Assembly (NCBI GenBank): GCA_030649735.1
Contig: JAUSFL010000040.1
Span: forward strand, 1-52,781
Reading direction: 5' to 3'
DNA from: Candidatus Iainarchaeum sp.
GTDB lineage: Archaea > Iainarchaeota > Iainarchaeia > Iainarchaeales > UBA10191
DNA: 52,781 nt
Part shown: positions 34,783 through 42,415 of the stretch, one piece after another
Layout: every line of letters begins with the position of its first letter
How positions within the stretch are numbered: the stretch's first letter is position 1
The notes under the pieces: generated by a model
What the model was told of the DNA's origin: nothing
What the model saw: only the letters and a program-made list of their open reading frames with translations
Database searches by the model: none
Position numbers and translations under genes: made by a program

Positions 34783-37155
34783 ATGCCAAGCAAGCAGAAT
34801 GCCAAGTCTCAAGAGCATAACATTGGACAGCTTTACAGCCAGATTACTGTAGACTCTGACTTGTTTTCAAACCCTGCTGAAAAAAAGCTTGAAAAGCGAA
34901 AGTTTCACCCATTTGTCGCGTTCTGCAAGAAAATTTACAAAATGTCCCCTGGCTTGGGGGGCAAGGGCGCAAAGTTTAATGAAGAGTTTGGGGAAGCAGT
35001 TGATTTTTTGGGCTGGCGCCTGCAGCCTGAAGACATGAATGCTGACTGGAATTTGAGGCCCGAGGAATTGAATGCCGCAGCGACTTTTTCAATGATTGTT
35101 GCGGGAATTGTTTTTGTAGGCCTTGGCTTTTTGACAATGTTTTTGATTGGCGATTATTTAAACAATGTTCTCGGGCCATTGTCTTACCTTTACATTTTTG
35201 CGCCCGCAATTTTGGCTGCCTTATTGATCACTTATTTCGTGCAGAATTTTCCTTTGGAAGAGGCAAAGACAGAGCAGGTAAAGGCATTGACTTTCGTGCC
35301 TGAAATAATGGGCTACTTGATAATGAGCATGAAGCTCGTTCCGAACCTGGAAAAGGCAGTCGAGTTTGCGGCAGAGCACGGGCATGGAAAAATTTGCGAC
35401 GACTTCAAGGTTCTTTTATGGGATTTGGAATTAGGGAATTTCAACACGCTTTCTGAAGGATTGGATGAACTGGCATTGCGTTGGGGAAAGTACAGCACTG
35501 AATTCAAGGAAAGCCTCATGATGGTTAGGGCTTCGGTTTTGGAAGACACCGAGGCAAAACGTTACGCAATGCTTGACAAGACAATGACAAATCTTTTGGA
35601 GTCAGTGAAAACAAAAATGGAGCAGTACGCGCGCGATCTCTCCCAGCCTTCAATCTCGCTTTTCTACTTGGGTGTTTTGCTGCCTTTGATTTTGATTATC
35701 ATTTTGCCTGTTGGCAGTGCTTTTTCAGGCCAGCCTTTGGCAAGGACAGAGCTTTTGATTTTTGTGTACAACATTGTGATTCCAATAATGGCATTGGTTT
35801 TTGCATTGAACGTCATTAAAAAAAGGCCTCCGACTTACGAGCCCCCAAAAATTCCTGACAATCATCCATTGCTTCCGCCAAAATGGCAAATGGAATTTGG
35901 CGGCTTGAAGGCAGACTTGAGGGCAGTCATTGCATTGGTTTTGATTGTTGGATTCGGGCTTTCATTATTCCTGCATTTTTTTGGCCTAGGAATTCCATCA
36001 ATTGACGGGACTGCAGCATCATTGTGCATTATGCCCGGGCTTGAAAAATCAGGGCCTTGCTTTTTGGCTGACAAGACTCCGGAATTTGCATTGAAAAAGT
36101 CTGGAAACAAGCCAGCTAATTATTTTTCAGTTGAAGAGCCGGCTGTTGAAGGCACGCTTTACGCAAAGTATCGGCAGACAAGCGAAGACACTGAACTTGC
36201 GCGCGCCTTGGTTTTGAAAGAGCAGTTCAAGTTTTTCTCGCAGCCAAGCAATGACACTTCCCCCCAAACCTTGGTTTTTGGAATTCTTTTAACGCTTTCA
36301 TTATGCCTGTTCATTTTCTTTTACTACAGCAACATTTACAAGAGAAAAATCCAGCTTGACGCAATCCGCATTGAGTCAGAATTCAAGGAAGCATTGTACA
36401 TTCTTGCCTCAAGAATGGGCGAGAACAAGCCGATTGAGGACGCAATGAAGCACGTAAGGGATTTTTTGCCAAAGTATAAGGTAAGCACTGAAGTTTTTGG
36501 CAGGACAGTCCACAACATTGAAGTGATGGGAATGCCCTTGAATGAGGCCTTTTTTGACCAGACTTACGGTTCCTTGAAAGACAATCCATCAAGCATGGTA
36601 AAGTCCGCAATCAGGCTGGTTGTAGACTCTGTCCAATTGGGGGTTGAAGTCGCTTCAAGAACAATTGCATCGCTCTCAATGCAGCTTGCAAACCAGGACA
36701 AGGTCAACCAAAACCTGAAGGTCTTGGTTTCTGATGTTTCGCAAATGATGCGCTTAATGTCCACAATGGTCGGCCCGGCAATTTTGGGAGTGACTGTTTC
36801 ATTGCAGAAAATCGTAATGAGCACTTTGGCGAACGTTGTCAGCGTCAATCCGACAACAAACACTCCGGACATTCTTAACAGCGATTTAGGCAGCCTGGCA
36901 AACATTAGCCAGTCTTTTGCAATAAGCCCTGACACAATGCAGGCGCTAGTCACTCCAACAATGTTTTTGCTGATTGTCGCAGTTTACGTGATTGAAATCG
37001 TGATTGTTTTAATGTACTTCACTTCAAAAATAGAGGAAGACAATGATGTTGCCGCGCAAATAATCATTGCAAAGTCCCTTCCAGTCGCAGTAGTGGTGTT
37101 TCTGATTTCAGCAATTGTTTCAAGCATGGTAGTTGGCAACATGAGCTTTGGGTGA
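34783..37155 (+). CDS. FlaJ/TadC-like platform protein with two T2SF domains
   Basis: This 790-aa membrane protein is the inner platform of an archaeal type IV pilus-like machine, on which the ATPase acts and pilins are inserted. It has a cytoplasmic N-terminus (about 100 aa), a helix pair (about 104-156), and a first T2SF domain (FVPEIMGYLIMSMKLVPNLE onward). A second set of membrane helices is followed by an extracytoplasmic loop with two Cys (LCIMPGLEKSGPC), a second T2SF domain (EALYILASRMGENKPIEDAM ... EVMGMPLNEAFF) and terminal helices. This double-domain layout is that of FlaJ/PilC relatives. It starts at ATG after TTTTAAAAC (34741-34749) and AAGGTT. The stop is six bases before the first pilin-like gene, so they share an operon. 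Family assignment is firm; whether the fibre is for motility, adhesion or secretion cannot be told. Confidence 0.9.
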   Translation: MPSKQNAKSQEHNIGQLYSQITVDSDLFSNPAEKKLEKRKFHPFVAFCKKIYKMSPGLGGKGAKFNEEFGEAVDFLGWRLQPEDMNADWNLRPEELNAAATFSMIVAGIVFVGLGFLTMFLIGDYLNNVLGPLSYLYIFAPAILAALLITYFVQNFPLEEAKTEQVKALTFVPEIMGYLIMSMKLVPNLEKAVEFAAEHGHGKICDDFKVLLWDLELGNFNTLSEGLDELALRWGKYSTEFKESLMMVRASVLEDTEAKRYAMLDKTMTNLLESVKTKMEQYARDLSQPSISLFYLGVLLPLILIIILPVGSAFSGQPLARTELLIFVYNIVIPIMALVFALNVIKKRPPTYEPPKIPDNHPLLPPKWQMEFGGLKADLRAVIALVLIVGFGLSLFLHFFGLGIPSIDGTAASLCIMPGLEKSGPCFLADKTPEFALKKSGNKPANYFSVEEPAVEGTLYAKYRQTSEDTELARALVLKEQFKFFSQPSNDTSPQTLVFGILLTLSLCLFIFFYYSNIYKRKIQLDAIRIESEFKEALYILASRMGENKPIEDAMKHVRDFLPKYKVSTEVFGRTVHNIEVMGMPLNEAFFDQTYGSLKDNPSSMVKSAIRLVVDSVQLGVEVASRTIASLSMQLANQDKVNQNLKVLVSDVSQMMRLMSTMVGPAILGVTVSLQKIVMSTLANVVSVNPTTNTPDILNSDLGSLANISQSFAISPDTMQALVTPTMFLLIVAVYVIEIVIVLMYFTSKIEEDNDVAAQIIIAKSLPVAVVVFLISAIVSSMVVGNMSFG

Positions 37156-37161
37156 TTTTTC

Positions 37162-37617
37162 TTGAATGTTAAAGGCCAGGAATCAGCGACTTTCGAGCTT
37201 TTGGTTGTTGCAGTGATGGGCTTGGCAATACTGGTGATTGTTTTGGGAATCTCCAATTATTTTTCAAGCAGGACAATGGAGGCCAGTGAAAGAAACTTCA
37301 ATGACGCCTTGAAAAGCGCGGTGAATTCGCCGAACGGGGCTGTCATTGTCGCGGAAGACATTATTCTTTCAGGCGGAAGCAAGACTTCAAGCTCGCTTTC
37401 AAAGCAAGTGAGCATTCCAGAAAATTGCATTAGAATTCAAGGCAGTGCTTCAGACTCTTGGTCAGTGAATGCGGGCGGAACAGCGATTTCAATCTCCCGG
37501 GCAATCCAGACCAATGTTTACTTCAGCTGTGCTTTGGGAGACGGGCATATTTCAGGCAGCGGCGAGGCTTGCGAAATAAGCTGCCTTGCGAGCTTTGGAG
37601 AAGAAATCACTCCTTGA
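37162..37617 (+). CDS. Pilin-like protein (class III signal peptide)
   Basis: This 151-aa protein begins MNVKGQESATFELLVVAVMG. A KG/Q processing site is followed by a hydrophobic helix, the archaeal prepilin pattern with Glu in the early helix. The globular part has four Cys (ENCIRI; SCALG; CEISC), probably in two disulfides. The TTG start has GGGTGAT ideally spaced upstream. That Shine-Dalgarno overlaps the stop of the platform gene, so translation is probably coupled. It is likely a fibre subunit or minor pilin of the system encoded around it. Confidence 0.8.
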   Translation: MNVKGQESATFELLVVAVMGLAILVIVLGISNYFSSRTMEASERNFNDALKSAVNSPNGAVIVAEDIILSGGSKTSSSLSKQVSIPENCIRIQGSASDSWSVNAGGTAISISRAIQTNVYFSCALGDGHISGSGEACEISCLASFGEEITP

Positions 37618-37666
37618 ATGCAAAGCTATTTAAATGTCGAAGAATTAATTTTATTGGTGAATTATA

Positions 37667-38200
37667 ATGCGTTTTAATTCTAAAGGACAGGCTTTTGATG
37701 TTTTCAAACTATTGATTGCCGCAGTCATTGCGTTGGCAATGCTTGCGATTTTAATCCCAATACTGAAAATTAACATTACAGCGAACGATCCTGGAAAGGC
37801 GGCTTCAGACCTGGTGAAAAGCAATTACGACAAGTACTCTGAATACAGCACCAGTCAGGAAGTATTGTTCAATTCAAGCGCCAGTTCATTGAACTTGAAG
37901 TCCATTGCAACTCAGTCAAAGAACATTTCTGCGACGCAGCTTTGCATTGGAATGGGAGATTTTGAAGGCTCTGAAGAGTTTTCTCTTGATGGAACCAGCG
38001 GAAATGTTGTCTTGAAGTATACTGGAACTTCCCAAAAGAGGGCAACCATTGGAATAATTTGCGATGACGCAAAAAGCCTTGAAGGCGACTTGACAAACCA
38101 GAGCATTACTCCGGGAACAATGAAGTGCGGCAATGGAGACAGCGAGCCTCCTTCAGAAAGCAGTGAAACTTACTGCATTTTGATCATGAAAGCAGCTTAA
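37667..38200 (+). CDS. Pilin-like protein (class III signal peptide)
   Basis: This 177-aa protein begins MRFNSKGQAFDVFKLLIAAV: a short basic leader, a KG/Q processing site and a hydrophobic helix. The rest is a small secreted domain with Cys (QLCIGMGD; IICDDAK; MKCGNG; YCILIM). The ATG has GGTGA six bases upstream, a strong archaeal Shine-Dalgarno. A TATA-like TATTTAAATG at 37627-37636 could add an internal promoter. It is followed by a hairpin terminator, so transcripts from the motor genes may end here, making it the last gene of that transcript and possibly the more expressed pilin. Confidence 0.8.
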   Translation: MRFNSKGQAFDVFKLLIAAVIALAMLAILIPILKINITANDPGKAASDLVKSNYDKYSEYSTSQEVLFNSSASSLNLKSIATQSKNISATQLCIGMGDFEGSEEFSLDGTSGNVVLKYTGTSQKRATIGIICDDAKSLEGDLTNQSITPGTMKCGNGDSEPPSESSETYCILIMKAA

Positions 38201-38210
38201 TTGATTACGC

Positions 38211-38254
38211 GCTTTTTTGGCATTTTGCCAAAAAGGCTTTTTTTTCCTTTTTTT
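38211..38254 (+). terminator. Hairpin plus T-tract terminator
   Basis: GCTTTTTTGGC (38211-38221), a five-base loop ATTTT and GCCAAAAAGGC (38227-38237) form an 11-bp stem with one G-U pair. The stem is followed at once by nine T, CC and seven more T. It begins ten bases after the TAA of the preceding pilin gene. The form is that of a bacterial intrinsic terminator; archaeal polymerase would also stop at the T-tract. Confidence 0.75.
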
Positions 38255-38260
38255 CAAAGA

Positions 38261-38273
38261 TATTTTTTTATAC
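38261..38273 (+). promoter_or_regulatory. TATA box for the 64-aa protein gene (leaderless)
   Basis: TATTTTTTTATAC is placed so that transcription would begin close to the ATG at 38297, about 27 bases from the centre of the box. Together with the terminator just before it, this marks a transcription boundary within the pilin cluster. Confidence 0.5.
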
Positions 38274-38296
38274 TACTTTCTGCCTGTTTCTTGCTT

Positions 38297-38491
38297 ATGG
38301 GCTCTTTTGGAAAGTTCTTGAATGAGGAAAGCGCTGAAAGCGAGTGGAGTTCCTTGTACATGCTTTTGGTTTTCATTATTGCCGCCTTGCTTTTGATAGC
38401 TTTAATCAAGCCGATGTTTCGAAAATCGCAGGAAGTGGTTACAAAAACCCCGAATTCCCAGACAGCAACTGCGACTGCAGCGGTGAAGTGA
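38297..38491 (+). CDS. Small single-helix membrane protein
   Basis: This 64-aa protein (MGSFGKFLNEESAESEWSSL onward) has one membrane helix (about residues 20-42: YMLLVFIIAALLLIALI), then a basic Pro/Thr/Ala-rich tail (MFRKSQEVV...TATATAAVK). The reading frame is open back to a TTG at 38201, but that longer form would read through a terminator hairpin and a TATA box, so I start at the ATG. Its stop is five bases before the next pilin gene. It could be a small accessory subunit of the pilus; I do not recognise a family. Confidence 0.55.
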   Translation: MGSFGKFLNEESAESEWSSLYMLLVFIIAALLLIALIKPMFRKSQEVVTKTPNSQTATATAAVK

Positions 38492-38495
38492 TTTA

Positions 38496-39083
38496 ATGCT
38501 GAATTCCAGGGGCCAAGAGTCAGGGCCTTTTGAGCTTTTGATTGCAGTCATAATGATGTCTTTCGTGCTCATTGTGGGCTATCAGGCAATTGAGATTGTG
38601 AAATTCAATGACTGCCAGCAGCAAAATGACAAAATGCTTGAAGACTTTCGGGCAAAGCTTGAAGACATCACTAAAGCAAGCATTCAGAATAAAATTCTCC
38701 TGAACCTTGAGGCCTGCGCCCCAAAAAAAGAGCAAAGGCTCACTTTGACAATGGAGCAGGATCCGGCGCGCTGTTCGCAATTTTGCTCCACTCCAAGGCC
38801 TTCCTGCATTTTATTAAGGCTTTACAACCCAAAATTTTCCAAAGTGAAGTGCGTTAACATCAAACCGCAGACAAACTTTTCCAAAGACAATTCAACTTGC
38901 GGGGCAATTGAAGGCTATACGCCAGTGGACTTGCGCGAAGAAAGCGACAATCCTCCGGCAGACAACAATCCGGGCGGAATTTCTGAAGGATTCTGGATTT
39001 TCAAGAACGTCACTCCCACAAACAATTTGAGCAGTCCGATAATCTGCGCTTTCAAGCAGTGCTTGGGATCCAATTGCGGCTGA
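38496..39083 (+). CDS. Pilin-like protein (class III signal peptide)
   Basis: This 195-aa protein begins MLNSRGQESGPFELLIAVIM. An RG/Q site and a hydrophobic helix closely resemble the start of the 37162 product (GQES..FELL). The mature part is Cys-rich (about eleven Cys, e.g. CSQFCSTPRPSC and CAFKQCLGSNCG at the end), suggesting several disulfides and a stable exposed domain. GGTGA and AGTGAT lie shortly before the ATG. Likely a minor pilin. Confidence 0.78.
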   Translation: MLNSRGQESGPFELLIAVIMMSFVLIVGYQAIEIVKFNDCQQQNDKMLEDFRAKLEDITKASIQNKILLNLEACAPKKEQRLTLTMEQDPARCSQFCSTPRPSCILLRLYNPKFSKVKCVNIKPQTNFSKDNSTCGAIEGYTPVDLREESDNPPADNNPGGISEGFWIFKNVTPTNNLSSPIICAFKQCLGSNCG

Positions 39084-39133
39084 AAAAAAGCATTAATAAC
39101 CAGTACTGCATTATTTTGAAAAGGCGTTTTTGA

Positions 39134-39781
39134 ATGCTTGGCTTCACTTTAAGCAAGTTCAGCTTGCTGATTTTGGTTATTTCAATTTTTGGAATAGTGA
39201 GCTTTTTCACTTTGCACTTGACTGACAGCCTTAAAGTCAAGGCATTGAATGACCTTTTGTCGCACAATTCATCCATTGCCTCGGAAATGATGTCTTCCCC
39301 GTCATACTGCGACATTTTGCTTGTCAAAATTCCCGAAACAGTAACTCTTTCAGCGAGCGAAATGTATTATATAATGCGCATTTCCTCAATTTCAGCTCCG
39401 CCAATTGGCGAAAAGCCGGCAAAAAATTACCTGATTTTTTCAGCGGCCGACAGGAAAAACACTGACGCAGTCATTGCCTCAAGCAGTTCTCCCACAACTG
39501 CTGAAATCATTTTTTACAAGCGAAATTCCGAAGGCCCTTTGGAAGGGACTTACTCAAGAGTAACTGGCGATAATGCAGGAATACTGCTTGACCCTTCAGC
39601 GCGTTCCACAGAGCTTTCCGACGCATTTTATTTAGTGAAGGAAATCAACAATGATGGAAAAACCCAACTTTATGTTTTTCCATGCGCCATTTCTGGCGGG
39701 CTGCAAAGCATTTGCGATAACGTGAAAACCGCTGTTGGCGCCGCAGTTCACGGGCAGGGAAAAAAATTCAAGTGTGGTTGA
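39134..39781 (+). CDS. Pilus-associated single-helix protein, probably pseudopilin-like
   Basis: This 215-aa protein begins MLGFTLSKFSLLILVISIFG, a hydrophobic N-terminal helix without a clear basic-Gly processing site. It reads like a shortened pilin N-terminus (GFTL), but cleavage is doubtful. The rest is a soluble domain with Cys near residues 59, 183, 194 and 214. Its TGA stop abuts the next ATG, and it lies within the pilin run, so an accessory role in the fibre is likely. No named family recognised. Confidence 0.65.
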   Translation: MLGFTLSKFSLLILVISIFGIVSFFTLHLTDSLKVKALNDLLSHNSSIASEMMSSPSYCDILLVKIPETVTLSASEMYYIMRISSISAPPIGEKPAKNYLIFSAADRKNTDAVIASSSSPTTAEIIFYKRNSEGPLEGTYSRVTGDNAGILLDPSARSTELSDAFYLVKEINNDGKTQLYVFPCAISGGLQSICDNVKTAVGAAVHGQGKKFKCG

Positions 39782-40351
39782 ATGAGGAATAAAGCATTCA
39801 TTGGGCCAATTGGCGACGATCTTCCGTCATTGATTCCAATAGTTTTTGCATTGACGATTTTTTTCGCGTCATTCAATGCCGCGCTCTCAACTTTTGACAG
39901 CAAGAACAATTCTTTCGCTGACGACTTGGATGCCTTAAAGGTTGCCCGAATAATGCGCTCCAATGGCTACATTGTCAACAAGGAAAATTTTGACCAATTA
40001 TGCGGCCTGGTTGAGGTAAGGTCTTTGAAGTTTGTTGCAGGCCTTGCAGAATTCAACACCACTCCAGAAGACAGCCTTGACCCTTTAAAGCCTTACAATT
40101 TCACTTTCTTTGAGCCTTCAGGATTGATGAAGCCAATTGACCAATTGTTTTACGGCAATGCTTCAGGAAATTTTTACTGCACTAATCTGAAAGACCCTTC
40201 AACATTTGATTCCGGCGTGCTTCAATACAAGAACGCAATAGTCCGGACTTATCCGGTAATTTTGGAGAAAGACCGCGGCACTGACGCGCAAGGCGGCAAA
40301 TTAGGGATTATTGCTGCCCCGATGCAATTGGTGGTGGTTGCTTGGCGTTGA
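39782..40351 (+). CDS. Pilus-cluster secreted protein with DDLPSLIPI N-terminus
   Basis: This 189-aa protein starts MRNKAFIGPIGDDLPSLIPI followed by a hydrophobic helix (VFALTIFFASFNAAL) and a soluble domain with a Cys pair (QLCGL; FYCTNL). Two Asp just before the membrane helix are unusual; the pattern recalls pilus-neighbourhood proteins of other archaea, though I cannot name the family. The start ATG directly follows the TGA of the previous gene, and the stop overlaps the start of the next, so all three are translationally linked. Confidence 0.65.
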   Translation: MRNKAFIGPIGDDLPSLIPIVFALTIFFASFNAALSTFDSKNNSFADDLDALKVARIMRSNGYIVNKENFDQLCGLVEVRSLKFVAGLAEFNTTPEDSLDPLKPYNFTFFEPSGLMKPIDQLFYGNASGNFYCTNLKDPSTFDSGVLQYKNAIVRTYPVILEKDRGTDAQGGKLGIIAAPMQLVVVAWR

Positions 40352-41154
40352 ATTCTAAAGCGCAGGCTGCCGTGACTGACGCCTTGCTTTTGCTCTTGGT
40401 TGTCGGGATTTTGAGCACTTCCCTGGTTTTGTTTTCAATAAATTATGGAAAGACAGTCCAAAAGTACATTACAGACCAGTATGCCGTTGATTTTGAGACA
40501 ACAGCCTTGAAGACAATGCTTTACAGCAGCATTCCGCGAGACATGCCTTCAGCATTAAGCCCAAACCCGACTGTTTACAATTCAGACCAGGTTGATTACT
40601 TGCTTGCCGTAGTCAAAGAAGACTACTTGGATGATGCTGCATTGAATGACAATACAAAGAATGTTTTGAAGAATGCGTCAAAGATTGCGTTCAAGCCATT
40701 GAACCGCTCTTACGATTACATGTTCTTGATTCAGACAATGGAAACTCCAACCAGGTTTGTTTTCCTTTACATCAACGCGTCAAATCCTGACGGGACAGGA
40801 AGGGAAGAGTATTACTGCAATGCAAAGTCTGTTGAAAACGTCCAGTCTTTCTTGGAAAGCGTTGGCGCCTTCAATCCGGTTGTTTCAGGAATAAAGCTTT
40901 CCAAAATAAACCCTTCAACAAAAGATGCTGACACAGTATCCGCGGTTGCAGAGCTTGCAATGTGGACTGGCGCTTCCTTCAAGAATAATTCTGGAAACTT
41001 GGTTCTTGAAAGCGTGAAAATTTTGCCGGCAAGCATTGACCTTAACACTGTGAAATTTGATGCTTCAAATATTTGGGGATGCGCGCCTGAAAACTTTCCA
41101 GCCGAAGCCGGCTGCCCCGGGGTTTTAGTCTGCAAGCAAATAACGACTAATTAG
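40348..41154 (+). CDS. Pilin-like protein (class III signal peptide)
   Basis: The protein (268 aa from TTG at 40348) begins MNSKAQAAVTDALLLLLVVG: KA/Q processing site, then a hydrophobic helix. Its start codon overlaps the TGA of the previous gene (TTGA), and GGTGGTGG lies upstream; a TTG at 40342 is the alternative. The mature domain is larger than in the neighbouring pilins and has Cys at YYCNAK, WGCAPEN, AGCPG and LVCKQ. It is the last gene of the run, facing a convergent gene. Confidence 0.75.
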   Translation: MNSKAQAAVTDALLLLLVVGILSTSLVLFSINYGKTVQKYITDQYAVDFETTALKTMLYSSIPRDMPSALSPNPTVYNSDQVDYLLAVVKEDYLDDAALNDNTKNVLKNASKIAFKPLNRSYDYMFLIQTMETPTRFVFLYINASNPDGTGREEYYCNAKSVENVQSFLESVGAFNPVVSGIKLSKINPSTKDADTVSAVAELAMWTGASFKNNSGNLVLESVKILPASIDLNTVKFDASNIWGCAPENFPAEAGCPGVLVCKQITTN

Positions 41155-41183
41155 AAAAAATTGCATTCAAGTTTTTTTTGAAT
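41155..41183. terminator. Short convergent terminator region
   Basis: Between two convergent stops lies ATTCAAGTTTTTTTTGAAT: a 6-bp inverted repeat (ATTCAA/TTGAAT) around eight T. The plus-strand T-run would stop the pilin transcript. On the other strand the run is A, so any minus-strand stop would be elsewhere. Confidence 0.45.
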
Positions 41184-41900
41184 TCACGTTTTCTTGGCTT
41201 TAAATTCGGTGTTGCATTTTGGGCATGTGTAATTTATTTTGTCCCCTGCGTCTTTGGCCTGCTTTGCGCAGTGATTGCAGAATGCTGTTCCGCAATTGGG
41301 GCAGAAAATCAAATGGTCTGTTTTTGCCTTGCAGTTCGAGCAAGTGTTCTTGTCAGTTTCAACATCCTTGATGATGTTTTCTGAATTGTCGTTTTCAGGA
41401 AGACTGTCCAGCGAGTTTTTCAAGTCGTCTCCTTGAAGGTTCAAGTCTTCAAGCGAAAGCAGGCCATTTTTGTCATTCTCTTTTTCAAGGTCGAAGTCTT
41501 CAGTGTTCAATAATTCTGCAACGCTGGCTTTTTTCGCTTCTTCGCTTTTTTTCCCGGGCTCTGCAATTGCTGTTTTGCCTTGCTGCGGGCCTGTTTTTGA
41601 AGGCCTGAAGCGCCCGTGCTGCGGGCTTTCGGCAATTGTTTCCTTTTTGACTTGCGTGTAAATTTTTTCTGCAACTTCGTCAAATTCTTCATTTCTTGGA
41701 AAGCGCCTGAATTTTTCCCTGAATTTCTGCAATTCCTTGCTTGCAACTTCCTGGTTTTTTCTCTTCATCAATGCCTGCTCCCTATCAAGCATTCTGCCCT
41801 CGCTTTCAGGCTGGCCTTGATCTTGCGGAACGCCCTGCCCGTTCCTGTAAAACCTGCGCAGCCTTCGCGGAACTTCTTCAGGGCTTTCTTCATCACTCAA
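41184..41900 (-). CDS. C-terminal zinc-ribbon protein
   Basis: This 238-aa soluble, charged protein has Arg/Lys/Glu-rich helices in the first half, an acidic middle and a C-terminal double zinc-ribbon: CSNC, CPNCG, CNHC and CPKC between about residues 186 and 233, enough for two metal sites. Such ribbons serve protein or nucleic-acid binding; the target is unknown. Its ATG overlaps the stop of the preceding membrane protein gene by four bases (ATGA), so the two are translated together and may act together at the membrane. Confidence 0.75.
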   Translation of the reverse strand: MSDEESPEEVPRRLRRFYRNGQGVPQDQGQPESEGRMLDREQALMKRKNQEVASKELQKFREKFRRFPRNEEFDEVAEKIYTQVKKETIAESPQHGRFRPSKTGPQQGKTAIAEPGKKSEEAKKASVAELLNTEDFDLEKENDKNGLLSLEDLNLQGDDLKNSLDSLPENDNSENIIKDVETDKNTCSNCKAKTDHLIFCPNCGTAFCNHCAKQAKDAGDKINYTCPKCNTEFKAKKT

Positions 41901-42367
41901 GGATTTGCACTTCCTTTCTTCAGGAGAGTTTCGCGGATTCTTTCAACCTGCTCTGGAGTCAGGTTTTTGTTAAGTATGAATTGCTTGTCTGAAAGCAATT
42001 GCCGCATGCTTTTTTCAGCTACAATTTGCTCTGCGGCTTTTTCTTTAGGGATTGCCACAGTGCCTATTTTTGCGGAAAAGAAGTCTCTCCTTGCTGAAAG
42101 CATGATTAATGTTATGACCAGCGTTATTGTGAGAATTATCGGGAAAAGGCTTTGGAACCCGAAAATCACTGCAAGCACTGCCCAAAGCACTGAAAACACC
42201 CCGCCAAAAATAATGCTCCATCCAATGCGGTAGTTTTCGTCAAGAATCCTGATTTTTGGCCAGCCAGTGCGCAAAAGCAGATACCCAAGGCTGTAAGAGC
42301 CGATGATGAAGTAAAATACAACAAGCAGTTCCACGCCGCTAAAGCCTAAAAAATCGAAGCCTTGCAT
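41897..42367 (-). CDS. Small membrane protein with cytoplasmic tail
   Basis: This 156-aa protein has about three membrane helices (residues 13-32, 48-66 and 68-90), followed by a soluble helical tail that ends LTPEQVERIRETLLKKGSANP. The tail resembles short helix-turn-helix segments found in many proteins and is not diagnostic. It is co-translated with the zinc-ribbon protein. An AT-rich element at 42381-42394 supplies its TATA box, shared with the divergent gene. Function unknown. Confidence 0.7.
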   Translation of the reverse strand: MQGFDFLGFSGVELLVVFYFIIGSYSLGYLLLRTGWPKIRILDENYRIGWSIIFGGVFSVLWAVLAVIFGFQSLFPIILTITLVITLIMLSARRDFFSAKIGTVAIPKEKAAEQIVAEKSMRQLLSDKQFILNKNLTPEQVERIRETLLKKGSANP

Positions 42368-42380
42368 TACATCTAGTACT

Positions 42381-42394
42381 TAAATATTTATACC
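42381..42394. promoter_or_regulatory. Bidirectional TATA-like element
   Basis: TAAATATTTATACC lies between divergent ATG codons at 42367 (minus) and 42416 (plus). Plus-strand TTTATACC is about 25 bases before its ATG, and minus-strand TATAAATA about 22 bases before the other. Both genes would be nearly leaderless. Confidence 0.45.
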
Positions 42395-42415
42395 AGTTAA
42401 TAAATTATTCTCTAT

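Noticed and set aside
38201-38296. N-terminal extension of the 64-aa protein to TTG at 38201
   Set aside because: It would run through a hairpin/T-tract terminator and a TATA box; the extra residues (Phe/Leu-rich) look like translated terminator.
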